Positions 25,641 to 34,733 of a stretch of DNA of 64,000 nucleotides are shown one piece after another. The first letter of the stretch is position 1, and every line of letters begins with the position of its first letter. The position numbers and the translations under genes were made by a program. Origin of the DNA: Profundibacterium mesophilum KAUST100406-0324 (lineage in GTDB: Bacteria; Pseudomonadota; Alphaproteobacteria; Rhodobacterales; Rhodobacteraceae); NCBI RefSeq assembly GCF_009835145.1, contig NZ_APKE01000025.1, positions 30,569 to 94,568 on the forward strand, given 5' to 3'. The notes under the pieces were generated by a model. That model saw only the letters and a list, made by a program, of their open reading frames with translations, had not been told where the DNA came from and did no database searches.

Positions 25641-26878
25641 CGTCCGCCGCCGGAGCGCCGGCCACCGCCGCCCCCACCTGCGCCGCCCGAGGAGCGGCGC
25701 CGACGGTTGCCGGCCCCGCCGCGGCCCGATTTTGCGGGTGCCTCGGCTTCGGCCCAGGGGGCGCCACTGGCCACCGGGATCGACAGTTTCATCACCTTCT
25801 CGATGCCGCGAAGATCGCCCATCTCGTCGGGCGCGCAGAAGGCGATCGCCTCGCCGGCACGTCCGGCCCGCGCCGTCCGCCCGATGCGGTGCACGTAGTT
25901 CTCGGGCACGTTCGGCAGGTCGAAATTGTAGACATACTCGACGCCCGGAATGTCGATGCCGCGCGCGGCGACATCGGTGGCCACGAGCACGCGGATCTTG
26001 GCGCTCTTGAAATCCGTGATCGCACGGTCGCGCTGGTTCTGGCTCTTGTTGCCATGGATCGAGGCGGCGGCGAAGCCGGCCCGGTCGAGCTGCTTCATCA
26101 GCCGCTCGGCGCCGTGTTTGGTGCGGGCGAAGACAAGCGCGCGCTCCTCGCGGTGCCGCTGAAGCAGCTCGACGAGCTTGCCCTGCTTGCCTTCCTTGGG
26201 AAGGAAATGCACCTCCTGCGTGACCTTGTCGGCGACCTTGCCCGGAGGCGAGACCTCGACGCGCACCGGATTGTCGAGATAGGCCTGCGCGATCTCGTTC
26301 ATCAACTTGGGCATGGTTGCCGAAAAGAGCATCGTCTGGCGCTCGGGGGCGAGCAGGGGCGCGATCTTGCGCAGCGCGTGGATGAAGCCCATGTCCAGCA
26401 TCTGGTCCGCTTCGTCGAGTACGAGGAAGCGCGTCTCGTCGAGGCGCACGGCACGGCGGTCGAGCAGGTCGATCAGGCGACCGGGCGTGGCGACGAGCAG
26501 GTCGACGCCGCGCTCGAGGCGGTTGATCTGGCGGTTGATGGACACGCCGCCCACGACGATCGCGACCGACAGGTGCGAGCCGCCGGTATAGGAGCGCAGG
26601 TTCTCGGCGATCTGGTTGGCAAGCTCGCGCGTCGGCGCAAGGATCAGGCCGCGCGCGGTCTTGGGCGCGGGCTTGGTCCCTTCGGTGGTCAGCGCGTGGA
26701 TCAGCGGCAGGCCGAAGGCGGCGGTCTTGCCGGTTCCGGTCTGCGCAAGACCCATGACGTCGCGGCCGTTCATCGCGTGGGGAATGGCCTGCTTCTGAAT
26801 CGGGGTGGGTTCGGTGATGCCTTGCTCGGCGAGCCTGGCGACGAGTTTGGGCGACAGGCCCAGCATGTCGAAGTCCAT
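25628..26878 (-). CDS. RhlE-like DEAD-box RNA helicase
   Basis: 416-residue ATP-dependent RNA helicase. All the core motifs are visible: the Q motif GITEPTPIQKQAI, motif I AQTGTGKT, Ia PTRELANQ, GG, TPGRL, motif II DEAD, SAT, ARTKHGAERL, ATDVAARGID and HRIGRTARAGRAG. The C terminus (about 380-416) is a Gly/Arg/Ser-rich tail of the RhlE type that binds RNA nonspecifically. Such proteins act in ribosome assembly and RNA decay, often at low temperature. The leader of about 300 bp upstream is gene-free and could carry regulatory RNA. Confidence 0.93.
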   Translation of the reverse strand: MDFDMLGLSPKLVARLAEQGITEPTPIQKQAIPHAMNGRDVMGLAQTGTGKTAAFGLPLIHALTTEGTKPAPKTARGLILAPTRELANQIAENLRSYTGGSHLSVAIVVGGVSINRQINRLERGVDLLVATPGRLIDLLDRRAVRLDETRFLVLDEADQMLDMGFIHALRKIAPLLAPERQTMLFSATMPKLMNEIAQAYLDNPVRVEVSPPGKVADKVTQEVHFLPKEGKQGKLVELLQRHREERALVFARTKHGAERLMKQLDRAGFAAASIHGNKSQNQRDRAITDFKSAKIRVLVATDVAARGIDIPGVEYVYNFDLPNVPENYVHRIGRTARAGRAGEAIAFCAPDEMGDLRGIEKVMKLSIPVASGAPWAEAEAPAKSGRGGAGNRRRRSSGGAGGGGGGRRSGGGRRAA

Positions 26879-27187
26879 TGGAAATCCTTGGGTTTGCGCG
26901 GCGCGGGGGCACCGGCATTAAGGTGCGGGCGCGCCGCACGAAAGGGAACCGGCACTGTTGCCGGGGCGGATCAGAGGATGCGCGATAAACTGACCGGGAG
27001 CCGGATTGCCCACCTGCCGCCAAGGCGCCTGCCTCCCCGCGTGATCTGGGAAACGGTGCGCCGTCCTGCTCAAGGCCCCTCGGGCCGTCTGCTCACGCGG
27101 CAGGGGACGACGTCTTGGGATGCCATATCGTCGCGATTGCCCCGCAAGTCAAGTCGCGGCGCGGATCGCGGGTCCCCGTCCGGCGGA
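26879..27187. other. Gene-free region between the helicase and MalY-like genes
   Basis: About 309 bp, GC-rich, with no supported coding sequence. It must contain the promoter and 5' leader of the helicase gene and the 3' end of the leftward MalY-like gene. I see short inverted repeats (for example GGCCCCTCGGGCC near 27075-27090), but no strong terminator and no known riboswitch. Confidence 0.4.
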
Positions 27188-28360
27188 TCATTGCAGGTCC
27201 GAGAACGCCTCCGTGAGCCGTGCCGCGGCCTCCTCGACGCGCGCGCGGGGCATGGCGATGTTGAACCGCGCGAACCCTTCGCCGCCGGTGCCGAAGCTCG
27301 GCCCCGCGCTCGCCGCGATGCGCGCCCGCTCGCCGATGCGCGCGGCCAGCTCGGCCTGGTCCATCCCGGTGCCGCGCATGTCGATCCAGCACAGGTAGGT
27401 CGCCTCGATGGGAACCGGCGCCACGCCGGGGATGGCGGCCATCGCCTCCTCGAAGGTGCGCCGGTTCCCGTCGAGATACGTGTTCAGAGCATCGATCCAT
27501 TCCGCCCCTTGCGGCGAGTAGGCCGCGGTGACCATGTGCAGCCCGAAACTGTTGGGTGACTGGCCAAGGGCGGTCATGCGTGCGGCGAAGGCGCGGCGCA
27601 GCTCGGGATCGGAGATGATGACATTGCCGATATGGGCGCCGGCGATGTTGAAGCTCTTGGTTGCCGCGTTGAGCACGATCGTCCGCCCGGCGGCCTCGGG
27701 CGCGGCAAGGGGCATCGGCATATGCTGGTGCCCGGGCATGACGATGTCCTGATGGATCTCGTCCGAGACGAGGACGAGCCCGTGACGCTCGGCGAAGGCG
27801 GCGACGGCGCGCAACTCCTCGGTGCTCCAGACGCGTCCGCCCGGATTGTGGGGCGAGCACAGGATCAGCATCGTCTCGCTGCCATCCATCTGCGCGTCGT
27901 AAGCGTCGAAATCGAAGACATGGCGCCCGTTCTCGAGCGCGAGCGGGCATTCGACGACCCGCCGGCCGGCGGCCGTGATGACCCTGTAGAAGGCGTGATA
28001 GACCGGCGAGAAGAGCACGACCCCGTCGCCCGGGGCGGTGTAGGTGTCGACGCACATCGCCGTGCCGTTCACCAGCCCGTTCGCCGAGAAGATGTCGCGC
28101 GCCTCGGGGGTCCAGCCGTGACGGGTGCCGAGCCACCAGCGGATCGCCTCGAGATAGCTGCCCTCGTCGCCGTAATAGCCATAGATGCCATGCGCCGTCA
28201 TCGCCTCTAGGGCTTCGGTCACGACCCTGGGGGGGCGGAAGTCCATGTCCGCGACCCACATCGCGATGCCATCTTGCGGCGAGACACCGTAGAGCGGCTC
28301 CATCATGTCCCATTTCGAGCAATGGGTGCCGCGCCTGTCGATGATCTCGTCGAAATCCAT
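27188..28360 (-). CDS. MalY/PatB-family PLP-dependent aminotransferase / C-S lyase
   Basis: 390-residue class I/II aminotransferase-fold enzyme. The N terminus MDFDEIIDRRGTHCSKWD and IAMWVADMDFRPP are hallmarks of the MalY/PatB cystathionine beta-lyase-like group, which cleaves C-S bonds such as in cystathionine or cysteine conjugates. Other marks are YGYYGD, CSPHNPGGRVW, VSDEIHQD and the Schiff-base lysine in NAATKSFNIAGAHIGN. The start at 28360 is preferred; the upstream 39 codons are antisense to the deformylase leader. Substrate is unassigned. Confidence 0.88.
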   Translation of the reverse strand: MDFDEIIDRRGTHCSKWDMMEPLYGVSPQDGIAMWVADMDFRPPRVVTEALEAMTAHGIYGYYGDEGSYLEAIRWWLGTRHGWTPEARDIFSANGLVNGTAMCVDTYTAPGDGVVLFSPVYHAFYRVITAAGRRVVECPLALENGRHVFDFDAYDAQMDGSETMLILCSPHNPGGRVWSTEELRAVAAFAERHGLVLVSDEIHQDIVMPGHQHMPMPLAAPEAAGRTIVLNAATKSFNIAGAHIGNVIISDPELRRAFAARMTALGQSPNSFGLHMVTAAYSPQGAEWIDALNTYLDGNRRTFEEAMAAIPGVAPVPIEATYLCWIDMRGTGMDQAELAARIGERARIAASAGPSFGTGGEGFARFNIAMPRARVEEAAARLTEAFSDLQ

Positions 28361-28485
28361 GTCCCGCTCCCTGGCTGTGTCTTTCGGGGGATCCGCGCGG
28401 ATCCGGTATCGCGGCGAGGCTAACGCGGCGCGGTCTGGGTGCAAGGAGATTGCGCGGGCGCGCAGGCTCGCATACATGCAGCCTC

Positions 28486-29007
28486 ATGACATTGCGCTCG
28501 ATCCTGATCCATCCCGACCCGCGTCTCAAGAAGCCGGCCGATCCCGTCACCGCCTTCGACGCGGAGCTGCGGGGCCTCGCCGATGACATGCTCGAGACGA
28601 TGTATGACGCGCCCGGCATCGGGCTTGCGGCGCCGCAGATCGGCGTGATGCGGCGAGTGCTCGTCATGGATTGCGTCAAGGAGGAGGGCGAGGCCCCCCG
28701 GCCCATGGCCCTCGTGAACCCGGTGATCGAATGGTCCTCCGAGGCGCGCAGCGTCTACGAGGAGGGCTGCCTGTCGATCCCCGAGCAATATGCCGAGGTC
28801 GAGCGGCCCGCCGAGGTCGAGGTCAGCTGGAGCGATCCCGACGGCAGCCCGATGCGCCAGCGTTTCGAGGGGCTCTGGGCGACCTGCGTGCAGCACGAGA
28901 TCGACCATCTCGACGGCAAGCTCTTCATCGACTACCTCAAGCCTCTGCGCCGCCAGATGATCACCCGCAAGATGGTCAAGCTGAAGCGCGAGATGGCGCG
29001 CGGATGA
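28486..29007 (+). CDS. def: Peptide deformylase (active form)
   Basis: 173-residue iron-dependent peptide deformylase that removes the N-formyl group from new proteins. All three motifs are intact: GIGLAAPQ (Gln51), EGCLSIP (metal ligand Cys95) and QHEIDHLDG (His137, catalytic Glu138, His141). The start is ATG 28486 (MTLRSILIHPDPRL). The ribosome binding site is weak. It leads the def-def paralogue-fmt unit, which removes and adds the formyl group of the initiator methionine. The ATGA overlap with the next gene implies coupling. Confidence 0.95.
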   Translation: MTLRSILIHPDPRLKKPADPVTAFDAELRGLADDMLETMYDAPGIGLAAPQIGVMRRVLVMDCVKEEGEAPRPMALVNPVIEWSSEARSVYEEGCLSIPEQYAEVERPAEVEVSWSDPDGSPMRQRFEGLWATCVQHEIDHLDGKLFIDYLKPLRRQMITRKMVKLKREMARG

Positions 29008-29501
29008 GCATCCGGCCGATCCTGCCATGGCCCGATCCGCGCCTGCGGCGGGCCGCCGCGCCGGTGGGCGAGATCACGGACGAAATCCGCGCGCATTGGC
29101 AGGACATGATCGATACCATGGAGGCGGTGCCCGGCGTGGGGCTTGCGGGCCCGCAGATCGGCGTGATGCTGCGCCTTGCGGTCGTCGATGCCTCCGAGAC
29201 GCGCGGGCAGGTGGTGCGGATGGCCGATCCCGAACTGCTTCATGCCAGCGTGACGCTGCGCCCGCACGAGGAGGCGAGTCCCAATCTCGAGGGTGTCTCG
29301 GCGCTGGTCGCGCGCCCCCGCGCCGTCACCATTGCCTTCACCAATGCCGACGGGCTGCGCGAGGAGCGCGATTTCGTCGGTCTCTGGGCGACCAGCGTGC
29401 AGCACCAGCTCGACCATCTTGAGGGGCGGATGTATTTCGACCGTCTCAGCCGGACCCGCAGGGATATTCTGCTTCGCCGCGCCCGCAAGTCGAAGGGCTG
29501 A
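29004..29501 (+). CDS. Peptide deformylase paralogue with altered active site
   Basis: 165 residues, clearly homologous to deformylase along its whole length: PDPRLRR, GVGLAGPQ with Gln51, QHQLDHLEG. However, motif 2 reads LEGVSA, so Val98 replaces the metal-binding Cys, and motif 3 is HQLDH, so Gln135 replaces the catalytic Glu. With both lost, the classical hydrolytic mechanism is not expected. The frame is intact and overlaps def by 4 bp upstream, with fmt 36 bp downstream, so the gene appears maintained. It could regulate or bind nascent chains, or act by another mechanism. Confidence 0.85.
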   Translation: MSIRPILPWPDPRLRRAAAPVGEITDEIRAHWQDMIDTMEAVPGVGLAGPQIGVMLRLAVVDASETRGQVVRMADPELLHASVTLRPHEEASPNLEGVSALVARPRAVTIAFTNADGLREERDFVGLWATSVQHQLDHLEGRMYFDRLSRTRRDILLRRARKSKG

Positions 29502-29537
29502 GCCGCGCGGCGGCGCGCGCATAGGACAGGAGCGGAT

Positions 29538-30446
29538 ATGCGAATCATCTTCATGGGAACGCCCGATTTCTCGGTGCCGGCGCTCGATGCGCTGTGCGAT
29601 GCCGGGCATGAGATCCTCTGCGTCTACAGCCAGCCGCCACGCCCCGCCGGGCGCGGCAAGAAGGACCGGCCGAGCCCGGTGCAGGCCCGCGCGCAGGCGC
29701 TCGGCCTGCCGGTGCGCCATCCGGCCTCGCTGCGCGCCGCACCCGAGCAGGAGGCGTTTGCCGCGCTCGGCGCCGATATCGCCGTGGTCGTGGCCTATGG
29801 GCTGATCCTGCCGCGGGCGGTTCTGGATGCGCCCCGCCATGGCTGCCTGAATATCCACGCATCGCTCCTGCCACGCTGGCGCGGTGCCGCGCCGATCCAA
29901 CGGGCGGTGATGGCCGGGGATGCGCGGACGGGCGTGTGCATCATGCAGATGGAAGCCGGCCTCGATACCGGGCCGGTCAGGCTCTGCCGAGAGGTCGAGA
30001 TCGGTCCCGGCGATACGGCCGGAACGCTCCATGACAGGCTTTCGGATCTGGGTGCGCGGGCGGTGGTCGAAACGCTCGGACAGCTGGATGCCCTCCCTCC
30101 GCGGCCGCAGCCCGAGGATGGCGTGAGCTATGCCAGCAAGATCGACAAGGCCGAGGCGCGGATCGACTGGTCGCGTCCCGCCCTGGAGGTCGACCGGCAG
30201 ATCAGGGGGCTTTCCCCCTTCCCCGGCGCATGGTGCGAAATCGCGGGGGAGCGCGTGAAGCTGCTCGGCAGCCGCGTGGCGCCGGGGGGGGCGGAAGGGA
30301 GGGAGCCGGGAACGGTCCTTGGCGCGTTCACGGTCGCTTGCGGGACGGGGGCGGTCGAGATCACCCAGGCCCAGAGGCAGGGGCGGCGGGCCATGCCGGC
30401 GCGGGACGTTCTGCGCGGGCTCGACCTGCCTGAACGGATCGGTTGA
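29538..30446 (+). CDS. fmt: Fmt, methionyl-tRNA formyltransferase
   Basis: 302-residue enzyme that formylates Met-tRNAfMet using 10-formyl-tetrahydrofolate. Landmarks: [15 protein letters not shown] at the N terminus, the GRGKK loop, [19 protein letters not shown] containing the catalytic Asn and His, [10 protein letters not shown] with the catalytic Asp, and the C-terminal tRNA-binding domain with FPGAWCE. An AGGAGCGGAT ribosome binding site precedes the ATG. It is downstream of two deformylase genes, the usual arrangement. Confidence 0.96.
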   Translation: MRIIFMGTPDFSVPALDALCDAGHEILCVYSQPPRPAGRGKKDRPSPVQARAQALGLPVRHPASLRAAPEQEAFAALGADIAVVVAYGLILPRAVLDAPRHGCLNIHASLLPRWRGAAPIQRAVMAGDARTGVCIMQMEAGLDTGPVRLCREVEIGPGDTAGTLHDRLSDLGARAVVETLGQLDALPPRPQPEDGVSYASKIDKAEARIDWSRPALEVDRQIRGLSPFPGAWCEIAGERVKLLGSRVAPGGAEGREPGTVLGAFTVACGTGAVEITQAQRQGRRAMPARDVLRGLDLPERIG

Positions 30447-30496
30447 GCCGCAGCGCCCGGAAGGGGCATCCGTGCGCCCGCGCCTCCGGCACAGTT

Positions 30497-30522
30497 CAGG
30501 TATTTTTACGAAGATGAATGGC
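30497..30522 (+). repeat. Dispersed GGTATTT/CGAAGATGA intergenic motif, copy 3
   Basis: Reads CAGGTATTTTTACGAAGATG then AATGGC, in the convergent gap between fmt and the TRIC-like gene. No promoter is needed at this site, which argues against the motif being simply a promoter. Confidence 0.6.
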
Positions 30523-30538
30523 CAGGGGCGCGCGCCGC

Positions 30539-31162
30539 TCAGCTGCGCGGCGGGCGGTGACGGTAGATCGGAAGGCCCCAGCCAAAGGCGAGACTTCCCG
30601 CGCGCAGGGCGGTGGTGACAACGCCGGCGGTGGCGAGCGCGGCGGTCGGTCCCGCCCCGAGCGCCGCCGCGATCAGGCCGGCACCGGCACCGGCGCATGC
30701 GGCCGTCGCGTAGAGCTCGCCCTGCGTGAGGACCAAGGGAACCTCGTTGGCGACGACATCGCGCATCAGGCCGCCGAGGGTTCCGGTGACCACGCCCATC
30801 ACGATCACGATGCCGGAGGGCTGCCCGTCGGCGAGGGCGGCGGCCATACCGGCGGGCACCGCGACCCCGAGCGCGGCCGCGTCGAGCCAGACGACCCAGC
30901 GCAGGCGGCTCTCGACCAGATGGGCCGTGAAGAAGATCAGCAGGGCGGCGGTGCAGGCGACGGCCAGGTATCCCGGCTGCCCGATCCAGAAGACGGTGTC
31001 GCGGTCGAGCAGCAGATCGCGCATGGTTCCGCCCCCGAGAGCGGTGAGCCCGGCGAGGAAGATGAACCCGACGATGTCGAGCTGCGCGCGGCTGGCCGTC
31101 AGCGCGCCGGTCAGCGCGAAGACCCAGACCGCGGCGTAATCGAGAAGCGGCGCGGCGCTCAT
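30539..31162 (-). CDS. TRIC/UPF0126-family membrane channel protein
   Basis: 207-residue protein with about seven hydrophobic helices formed by two related halves. Each half carries the family motif GG-x-x-[15 protein letters not shown] in the first and [16 protein letters not shown] in the second. Prokaryotic members of this family form trimeric intracellular cation (TRIC) type potassium-permeable channels, although glycine transport has also been suggested for some relatives. The start at 31162 overlaps the rnhA stop by four bases, so the two are cotranscribed. No functional link with RNase H is evident. Confidence 0.85.
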   Translation of the reverse strand: MSAAPLLDYAAVWVFALTGALTASRAQLDIVGFIFLAGLTALGGGTMRDLLLDRDTVFWIGQPGYLAVACTAALLIFFTAHLVESRLRWVVWLDAAALGVAVPAGMAAALADGQPSGIVIVMGVVTGTLGGLMRDVVANEVPLVLTQGELYATAACAGAGAGLIAAALGAGPTAALATAGVVTTALRAGSLAFGWGLPIYRHRPPRS

Positions 31163-31644
31163 CCCCGTTCGCTCTTTCGCGGGGCGCCCGCGGTCTTGTG
31201 CGGCGCCATGCCGGCCCGCGCCAGCGCGTCGGCGCGCTCGTTCTCGGGGTGGCCCGCATGGCCCTTGACCCATTCCCAGCGCACCTGGTGGCGTCCCTGC
31301 GCGATATCGAGACGTTTCCACAGATCCTCGTTCTTCACCGGCTTCTTCTGGCTCGTCTTCCAGCCGTTGCGCTTCCAGCCATGGATCCAGGAGGTGACCC
31401 CGTTCTTCACGTATTGGCTGTCGGTGACGATGGTGATGGCGCTGGCGCGCGCGAGGCTCTCGAGCGCGCTGATCGCGGCAAGCAGCTCCATCCGGTTGTT
31501 CGTCGTCAACTTCTCGCCGCCATTGAGCTCGCGCTCCTTGACCACGGCGCCGTCATCGTCGCGCGCGATCAGCAGGGCGCCCCAGCCGCCGGGGCCCGGA
31601 TTGCCCGAGCAGGCGCCATCGGTATAGGCGAAGAGGTCCGTCAT
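31159..31644 (-). CDS. rnhA: RnhA, ribonuclease HI
   Basis: 161 residues. The enzyme degrades the RNA of RNA-DNA hybrids. The four catalytic carboxylates are in [30 protein letters not shown] and NERADALA, and the basic handle [13 protein letters not shown] and the [11 protein letters not shown] loop are present. Length is standard for bacterial RNase HI. It is upstream of, and coupled to, the TRIC-like gene. Confidence 0.96.
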   Translation of the reverse strand: MTDLFAYTDGACSGNPGPGGWGALLIARDDDGAVVKERELNGGEKLTTNNRMELLAAISALESLARASAITIVTDSQYVKNGVTSWIHGWKRNGWKTSQKKPVKNEDLWKRLDIAQGRHQVRWEWVKGHAGHPENERADALARAGMAPHKTAGAPRKSERG

Positions 31645-31717
31645 CGATCAGTGTCTCCTGGCGTGGTGCGGGCTCCTTACGCTTTCGGGGCACCGGAGCA
31701 CAGGGGGGTATCCGGGC

Positions 31718-32161
31718 CTAGAGGATGATCGGCAGCAAACAGAGCAGAACCGCCACGGTGACCGGGATCCTGAGCGCCATCCACCAGGCGGGTGCCAGGC
31801 CCTGGCGCCAGTAAAGCCAGTCGAGGCCGAGCACGGCGATGAAGCCCGTCATCAGGTAGATCGCGGCAGAGACCGGCCCGCCGCCCACCAGGAAGAAGGT
31901 CCAGAGCGCCGGAAGGACAGACAGGGCGTAGCCCGTCGCGGCGACGCGGCCCTGTGCCCGGGTGGCGAAACCCCACAGGATGCCGGACATGAAGCTGAGG
32001 ATCACCGTGCCGTAGGAGAGCTGCACATAGGGTCCGATGAAGCGGGGGCCGAGGAGACGCGCGCCCAGTTCGGCGAGAGCCGGGCTGGCCATCGTGGCGG
32101 CGCCCCACAAGAAGGGCAGCAGGCCGGCCATGGTGAGGAGCGTCGGAACATTGGGCGGCAT
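31718..32161 (-). CDS. DUF3429 small membrane protein
   Basis: 147 residues with five likely transmembrane helices. The family mark is LSYGTVILSFMSGILWGFA, followed by GRVAATGYALSVLPALW. DUF3429 proteins are common in proteobacteria and of unknown function. The gene is leftward, 73 bp upstream of rnhA and 89 bp downstream of ispH, so it may be part of an ispH-DUF3429-rnhA transcript. Confidence 0.8.
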   Translation of the reverse strand: MPPNVPTLLTMAGLLPFLWGAATMASPALAELGARLLGPRFIGPYVQLSYGTVILSFMSGILWGFATRAQGRVAATGYALSVLPALWTFFLVGGGPVSAAIYLMTGFIAVLGLDWLYWRQGLAPAWWMALRIPVTVAVLLCLLPIIL

Positions 32162-32250
32162 GGCGGTCTCCTGTGATGGACGCGCCCCGGGGGCGCAGGC
32201 TGAGCCTTCGGAACGCGGTCAGGATCGCGGATGCCGGCGGGAGCCCGGGA

Positions 32251-33201
32251 TCAGGCCGGCTCGCGCAGGACCCTCGGCACCTTGAACTCTACATTCTCAA
32301 CGGCCGTCTCGACCAGTTCGACATCCACCTCGAACCGCTCGCGAAAGGCGTCGACGACCTCCTCGATGAGCATCTCGGGCGCCGATGCGCCGGCGGTAAT
32401 CCCGATTCGCCGTACTCCATCAAGTGCGCGCCAGTCGATGTCGACCGCGCGCTGGACCAGCTGAGCATAGGGGCATCCCGCCGAGCGGCCCACTTCCACG
32501 AGGCGGCGCGAATTGGAGGAGTTCGGCGCGCCGATGACAAGCAGGGCGTCGATCAGCGGCGCGATCTGCTTGACCGCGGCCTGGCGGTTCGTCGTGGCAT
32601 AGCAGATGTCTTCCTTGTGCGGTCCGATGATCGCGGGGAACCGTGCCTTGAGCGCGGCGACGATGCCGGCCGTGTCATCGACGCTCAGCGTCGTCTGGGT
32701 GATGAAAGCGAGACGTTCGGGATCGCGCGGCGTCAGGCCCGCGACATCCTCGGCGGTCTCGACGAGGAGGACTTCGCCCTCGGGGAGCTGGCCCATGGTA
32801 CCGAGCGTCTCGGGATGGCCCGCATGGCCGATCATGATCATCTGCAATCCGTTGGCGTGATGGCGTTCCGCCTCGATATGGACCTTGCTCACAAGCGGGC
32901 AGGTGGCATCGACATAGACCATCTCGCGCCGCCGCGCCTCCGCGGGGACCGCTTTCGGTACGCCATGGGCGGAGAAGATCACGGGCCGGTCGGAGGGGGC
33001 CTCGTCGAGCTCCTCGACGAAGACGGCACCCTGCGCGCGCAGGGTATCGACGACGAACTTGTTATGGACGATTTCGTGCCGGACATAGACCGGCTTGCCC
33101 CATTTTTCGAGCGCCAGTTCGACGATCTTGATGGCACGGTCGACGCCGGCGCAAAAGCCGCGCGGCGCGGCGAGATAGAGTTTGAGATCGGGTTTGCGCA
33201 T
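32251..33201 (-). CDS. ispH: IspH, 4-hydroxy-3-methylbut-2-enyl diphosphate reductase
   Basis: 316-residue [4Fe-4S] enzyme performing the last step of the MEP isoprenoid pathway (HMBPP to IPP and DMAPP). The cluster cysteines are in [21 protein letters not shown] and [41 protein letters not shown] and SSNSRRL also fit. The start at 33201 ([15 protein letters not shown]) gives the family length; the upstream in-frame extension is not conserved-looking. Confidence 0.96.
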   Translation of the reverse strand: MRKPDLKLYLAAPRGFCAGVDRAIKIVELALEKWGKPVYVRHEIVHNKFVVDTLRAQGAVFVEELDEAPSDRPVIFSAHGVPKAVPAEARRREMVYVDATCPLVSKVHIEAERHHANGLQMIMIGHAGHPETLGTMGQLPEGEVLLVETAEDVAGLTPRDPERLAFITQTTLSVDDTAGIVAALKARFPAIIGPHKEDICYATTNRQAAVKQIAPLIDALLVIGAPNSSNSRRLVEVGRSAGCPYAQLVQRAVDIDWRALDGVRRIGITAGASAPEMLIEEVVDAFRERFEVDVELVETAVENVEFKVPRVLREPA

Positions 33202-33374
33202 AGATGGCCCTCCTGCTGGGCCGGATCTAGGGATTGTCGGGCGGAAGATCCAGCGCCCGCTCGCCTGCGCCAAGCAGATGGCACCACCATGCGGCCCACC
33301 TGGGCGATGCGCGCCCGTGCGCAGGTCCGGAATACCCGTTGCAGGGAAGGGCAAGCGGCGCGAGGCCGGCGGGG

Positions 33375-33941
33375 TTACTCGCCGACAGCCTCGCGCAGAT
33401 TGCGGGTCTCTTCACGCGGGGGACGCCCGATCACTTCCTTGAGCTCGTCGAGCTCGATGAAGTTGTCGGCCTGACGGCGGAGCTCGTCGGCGATCATGGG
33501 CGGTTGCGAGCGGACGGTGGAGACGACCGAGACGCGCACGCCGGCACGCTGCAGGGCTTCCACGAGGGGGCGGAAATCGCCGTCGCCGGAGAACAGAACG
33601 ATGTGATCGACCCGGGGCGCCAGTTCCATCGCATCGACGGCCAGCTCTATATCCATGTTGCCCTTGACCTTACGGCGGCCCTGGCTGTCTGTATATTCCT
33701 TCGCCGGCTTGGTCACCATGGTGAAGCCGTTGTAGTGCAGCCAGTCCACCAGGGGCCTGATGGGGGAGTATTCGTCATTCTCGAGCAGAGCGGTATAATA
33801 GAAGGCACGCAGGAGTTTGCCGCGTCGCACGAACTCCTGGCGAAGAAGTTTGTAGTCGATGTCGAAACCCAGCGACTTTGCCGCCGCATAGAGGTTCGAT
33901 CCATCGATGAACAGCGCGAGCCGCTCGTCACGATAGAACAT
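33375..33941 (-). CDS. NYN-domain (LabA-like, PIN-fold) putative ribonuclease
   Basis: 188-residue NYN-domain protein. The acidic residues expected for metal-dependent nuclease activity appear in [27 protein letters not shown] and [15 protein letters not shown]. The family includes LabA-like proteins and YacP-type nucleases acting on RNA. The start codon at 33941 is preceded by an AAAGGAAAC sequence. It is divergent from folK across 90 AT-rich bases. Target RNA is unknown. Confidence 0.85.
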   Translation of the reverse strand: MFYRDERLALFIDGSNLYAAAKSLGFDIDYKLLRQEFVRRGKLLRAFYYTALLENDEYSPIRPLVDWLHYNGFTMVTKPAKEYTDSQGRRKVKGNMDIELAVDAMELAPRVDHIVLFSGDGDFRPLVEALQRAGVRVSVVSTVRSQPPMIADELRRQADNFIELDELKEVIGRPPREETRNLREAVGE

Positions 33942-34031
33942 GGATCAGTTTCCTTTAATCACGGCAACATGCCGATAAGTGGGCGTAGATCGTATGAACG
34001 AAGTTCGGCTAGCAACATTTAGAACGATGCC

Positions 34032-34646
34032 ATGGTAACACAACGCCCTTTATCTCGAGTTGTGTTACGCTGGGTCACTGTGGCTTTTGGCAGTAATGCA
34101 ACCTCCGGAGGAATCAGCCTGGGGGGTAATCTTCGTGCCGCTGTAGAGATGCTGCGCGGTGAAGGTTTCGATCTCGTGAATTCCAGTTACGTTTACAAAA
34201 GCATAGCGGTTCCCGCCGGGTCGGGTCCCGATTTCCTCAACGCGGTGGCGCGCTTCACCGTGACCATGGGGCCACGCGATTGCCTTGCGTCAATGCACCG
34301 CGCCGAGGCGGCGGCCGGGCGGGTGCGGCTGCGTCGCTGGGCGCCAAGGACGCTCGATCTGGACCTGCTCGACATGGACGGGATGATCTGTCCCGATCTC
34401 GCCGGCTACGCCGCATGGCGCGACATGCCGCCCGAGCGACAGGCGGTGGAAGCGCCCGGCGAGCTGATCCTGCCGCATCCGAGGCTCCACGAGCGGGGGT
34501 TCGTCCTGATCCCCTGGGCCGATGTCGCGCCCGACTGGCGGCATCCGGTAACCGGATCGAGCGTCACCGAGATGCGCGATGCGCTTCCCGCCGAGGCGCG
34601 TGCCGGGGTCGAGCGCCTTGCCGGCGGACCGCTGGCGGGGCGGTGA
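34032..34646 (+). CDS. folK: FolK, 6-hydroxymethyl-7,8-dihydropterin pyrophosphokinase
   Basis: Up to 204 residues. HPPK transfers pyrophosphate from ATP to 6-hydroxymethyl-7,8-dihydropterin in folate synthesis. Marks: VAFGSN near the N terminus, AVPAGSGPDFLNAVARF, and RRWAPRTLDLDLL with LPHPRLHERGFVLIPW. The start is uncertain: ATG 34032 has no clear ribosome binding site, and GTG 34062 or 34080 would still keep the FGSN strand. A 10-bp inverted repeat covers 34035-34068, exactly where these starts lie. The gene precedes rpoZ, which has its own promoter. Confidence 0.88.
   Translation: MVTQRPLSRVVLRWVTVAFGSNATSGGISLGGNLRAAVEMLRGEGFDLVNSSYVYKSIAVPAGSGPDFLNAVARFTVTMGPRDCLASMHRAEAAAGRVRLRRWAPRTLDLDLLDMDGMICPDLAGYAAWRDMPPERQAVEAPGELILPHPRLHERGFVLIPWADVAPDWRHPVTGSSVTEMRDALPAEARAGVERLAGGPLAGR
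34035..34068 (+). promoter_or_regulatory. Perfect 10-bp inverted repeat at the folK start
   Basis: GTAACACAAC (34035-34044) and GTTGTGTTAC (34059-34068) are exact reverse complements separated by 14 bases. Depending on the true folK start it is either a translation-start hairpin or a DNA operator. Confidence 0.5.
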
Positions 34647-34671
34647 TCGCGCGGGCACTTCGAATTGCGGG

Positions 34672-34700
34672 TTGTCAAGGTATTTCGCAAGGCGTAGAAC
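34672..34700 (+). promoter_or_regulatory. Candidate sigma-70 promoter of rpoZ
   Basis: TTGTCA at 34672-34677 and TAGAAC at 34695-34700 with the optimal 17-bp spacer, 34 bp upstream of the rpoZ ATG. It begins 25 bp after the folK stop. Confidence 0.55.
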
Positions 34701-34733
34701 AGGGCTTTCTCATCCCCGACCCGGAGTGCACCC

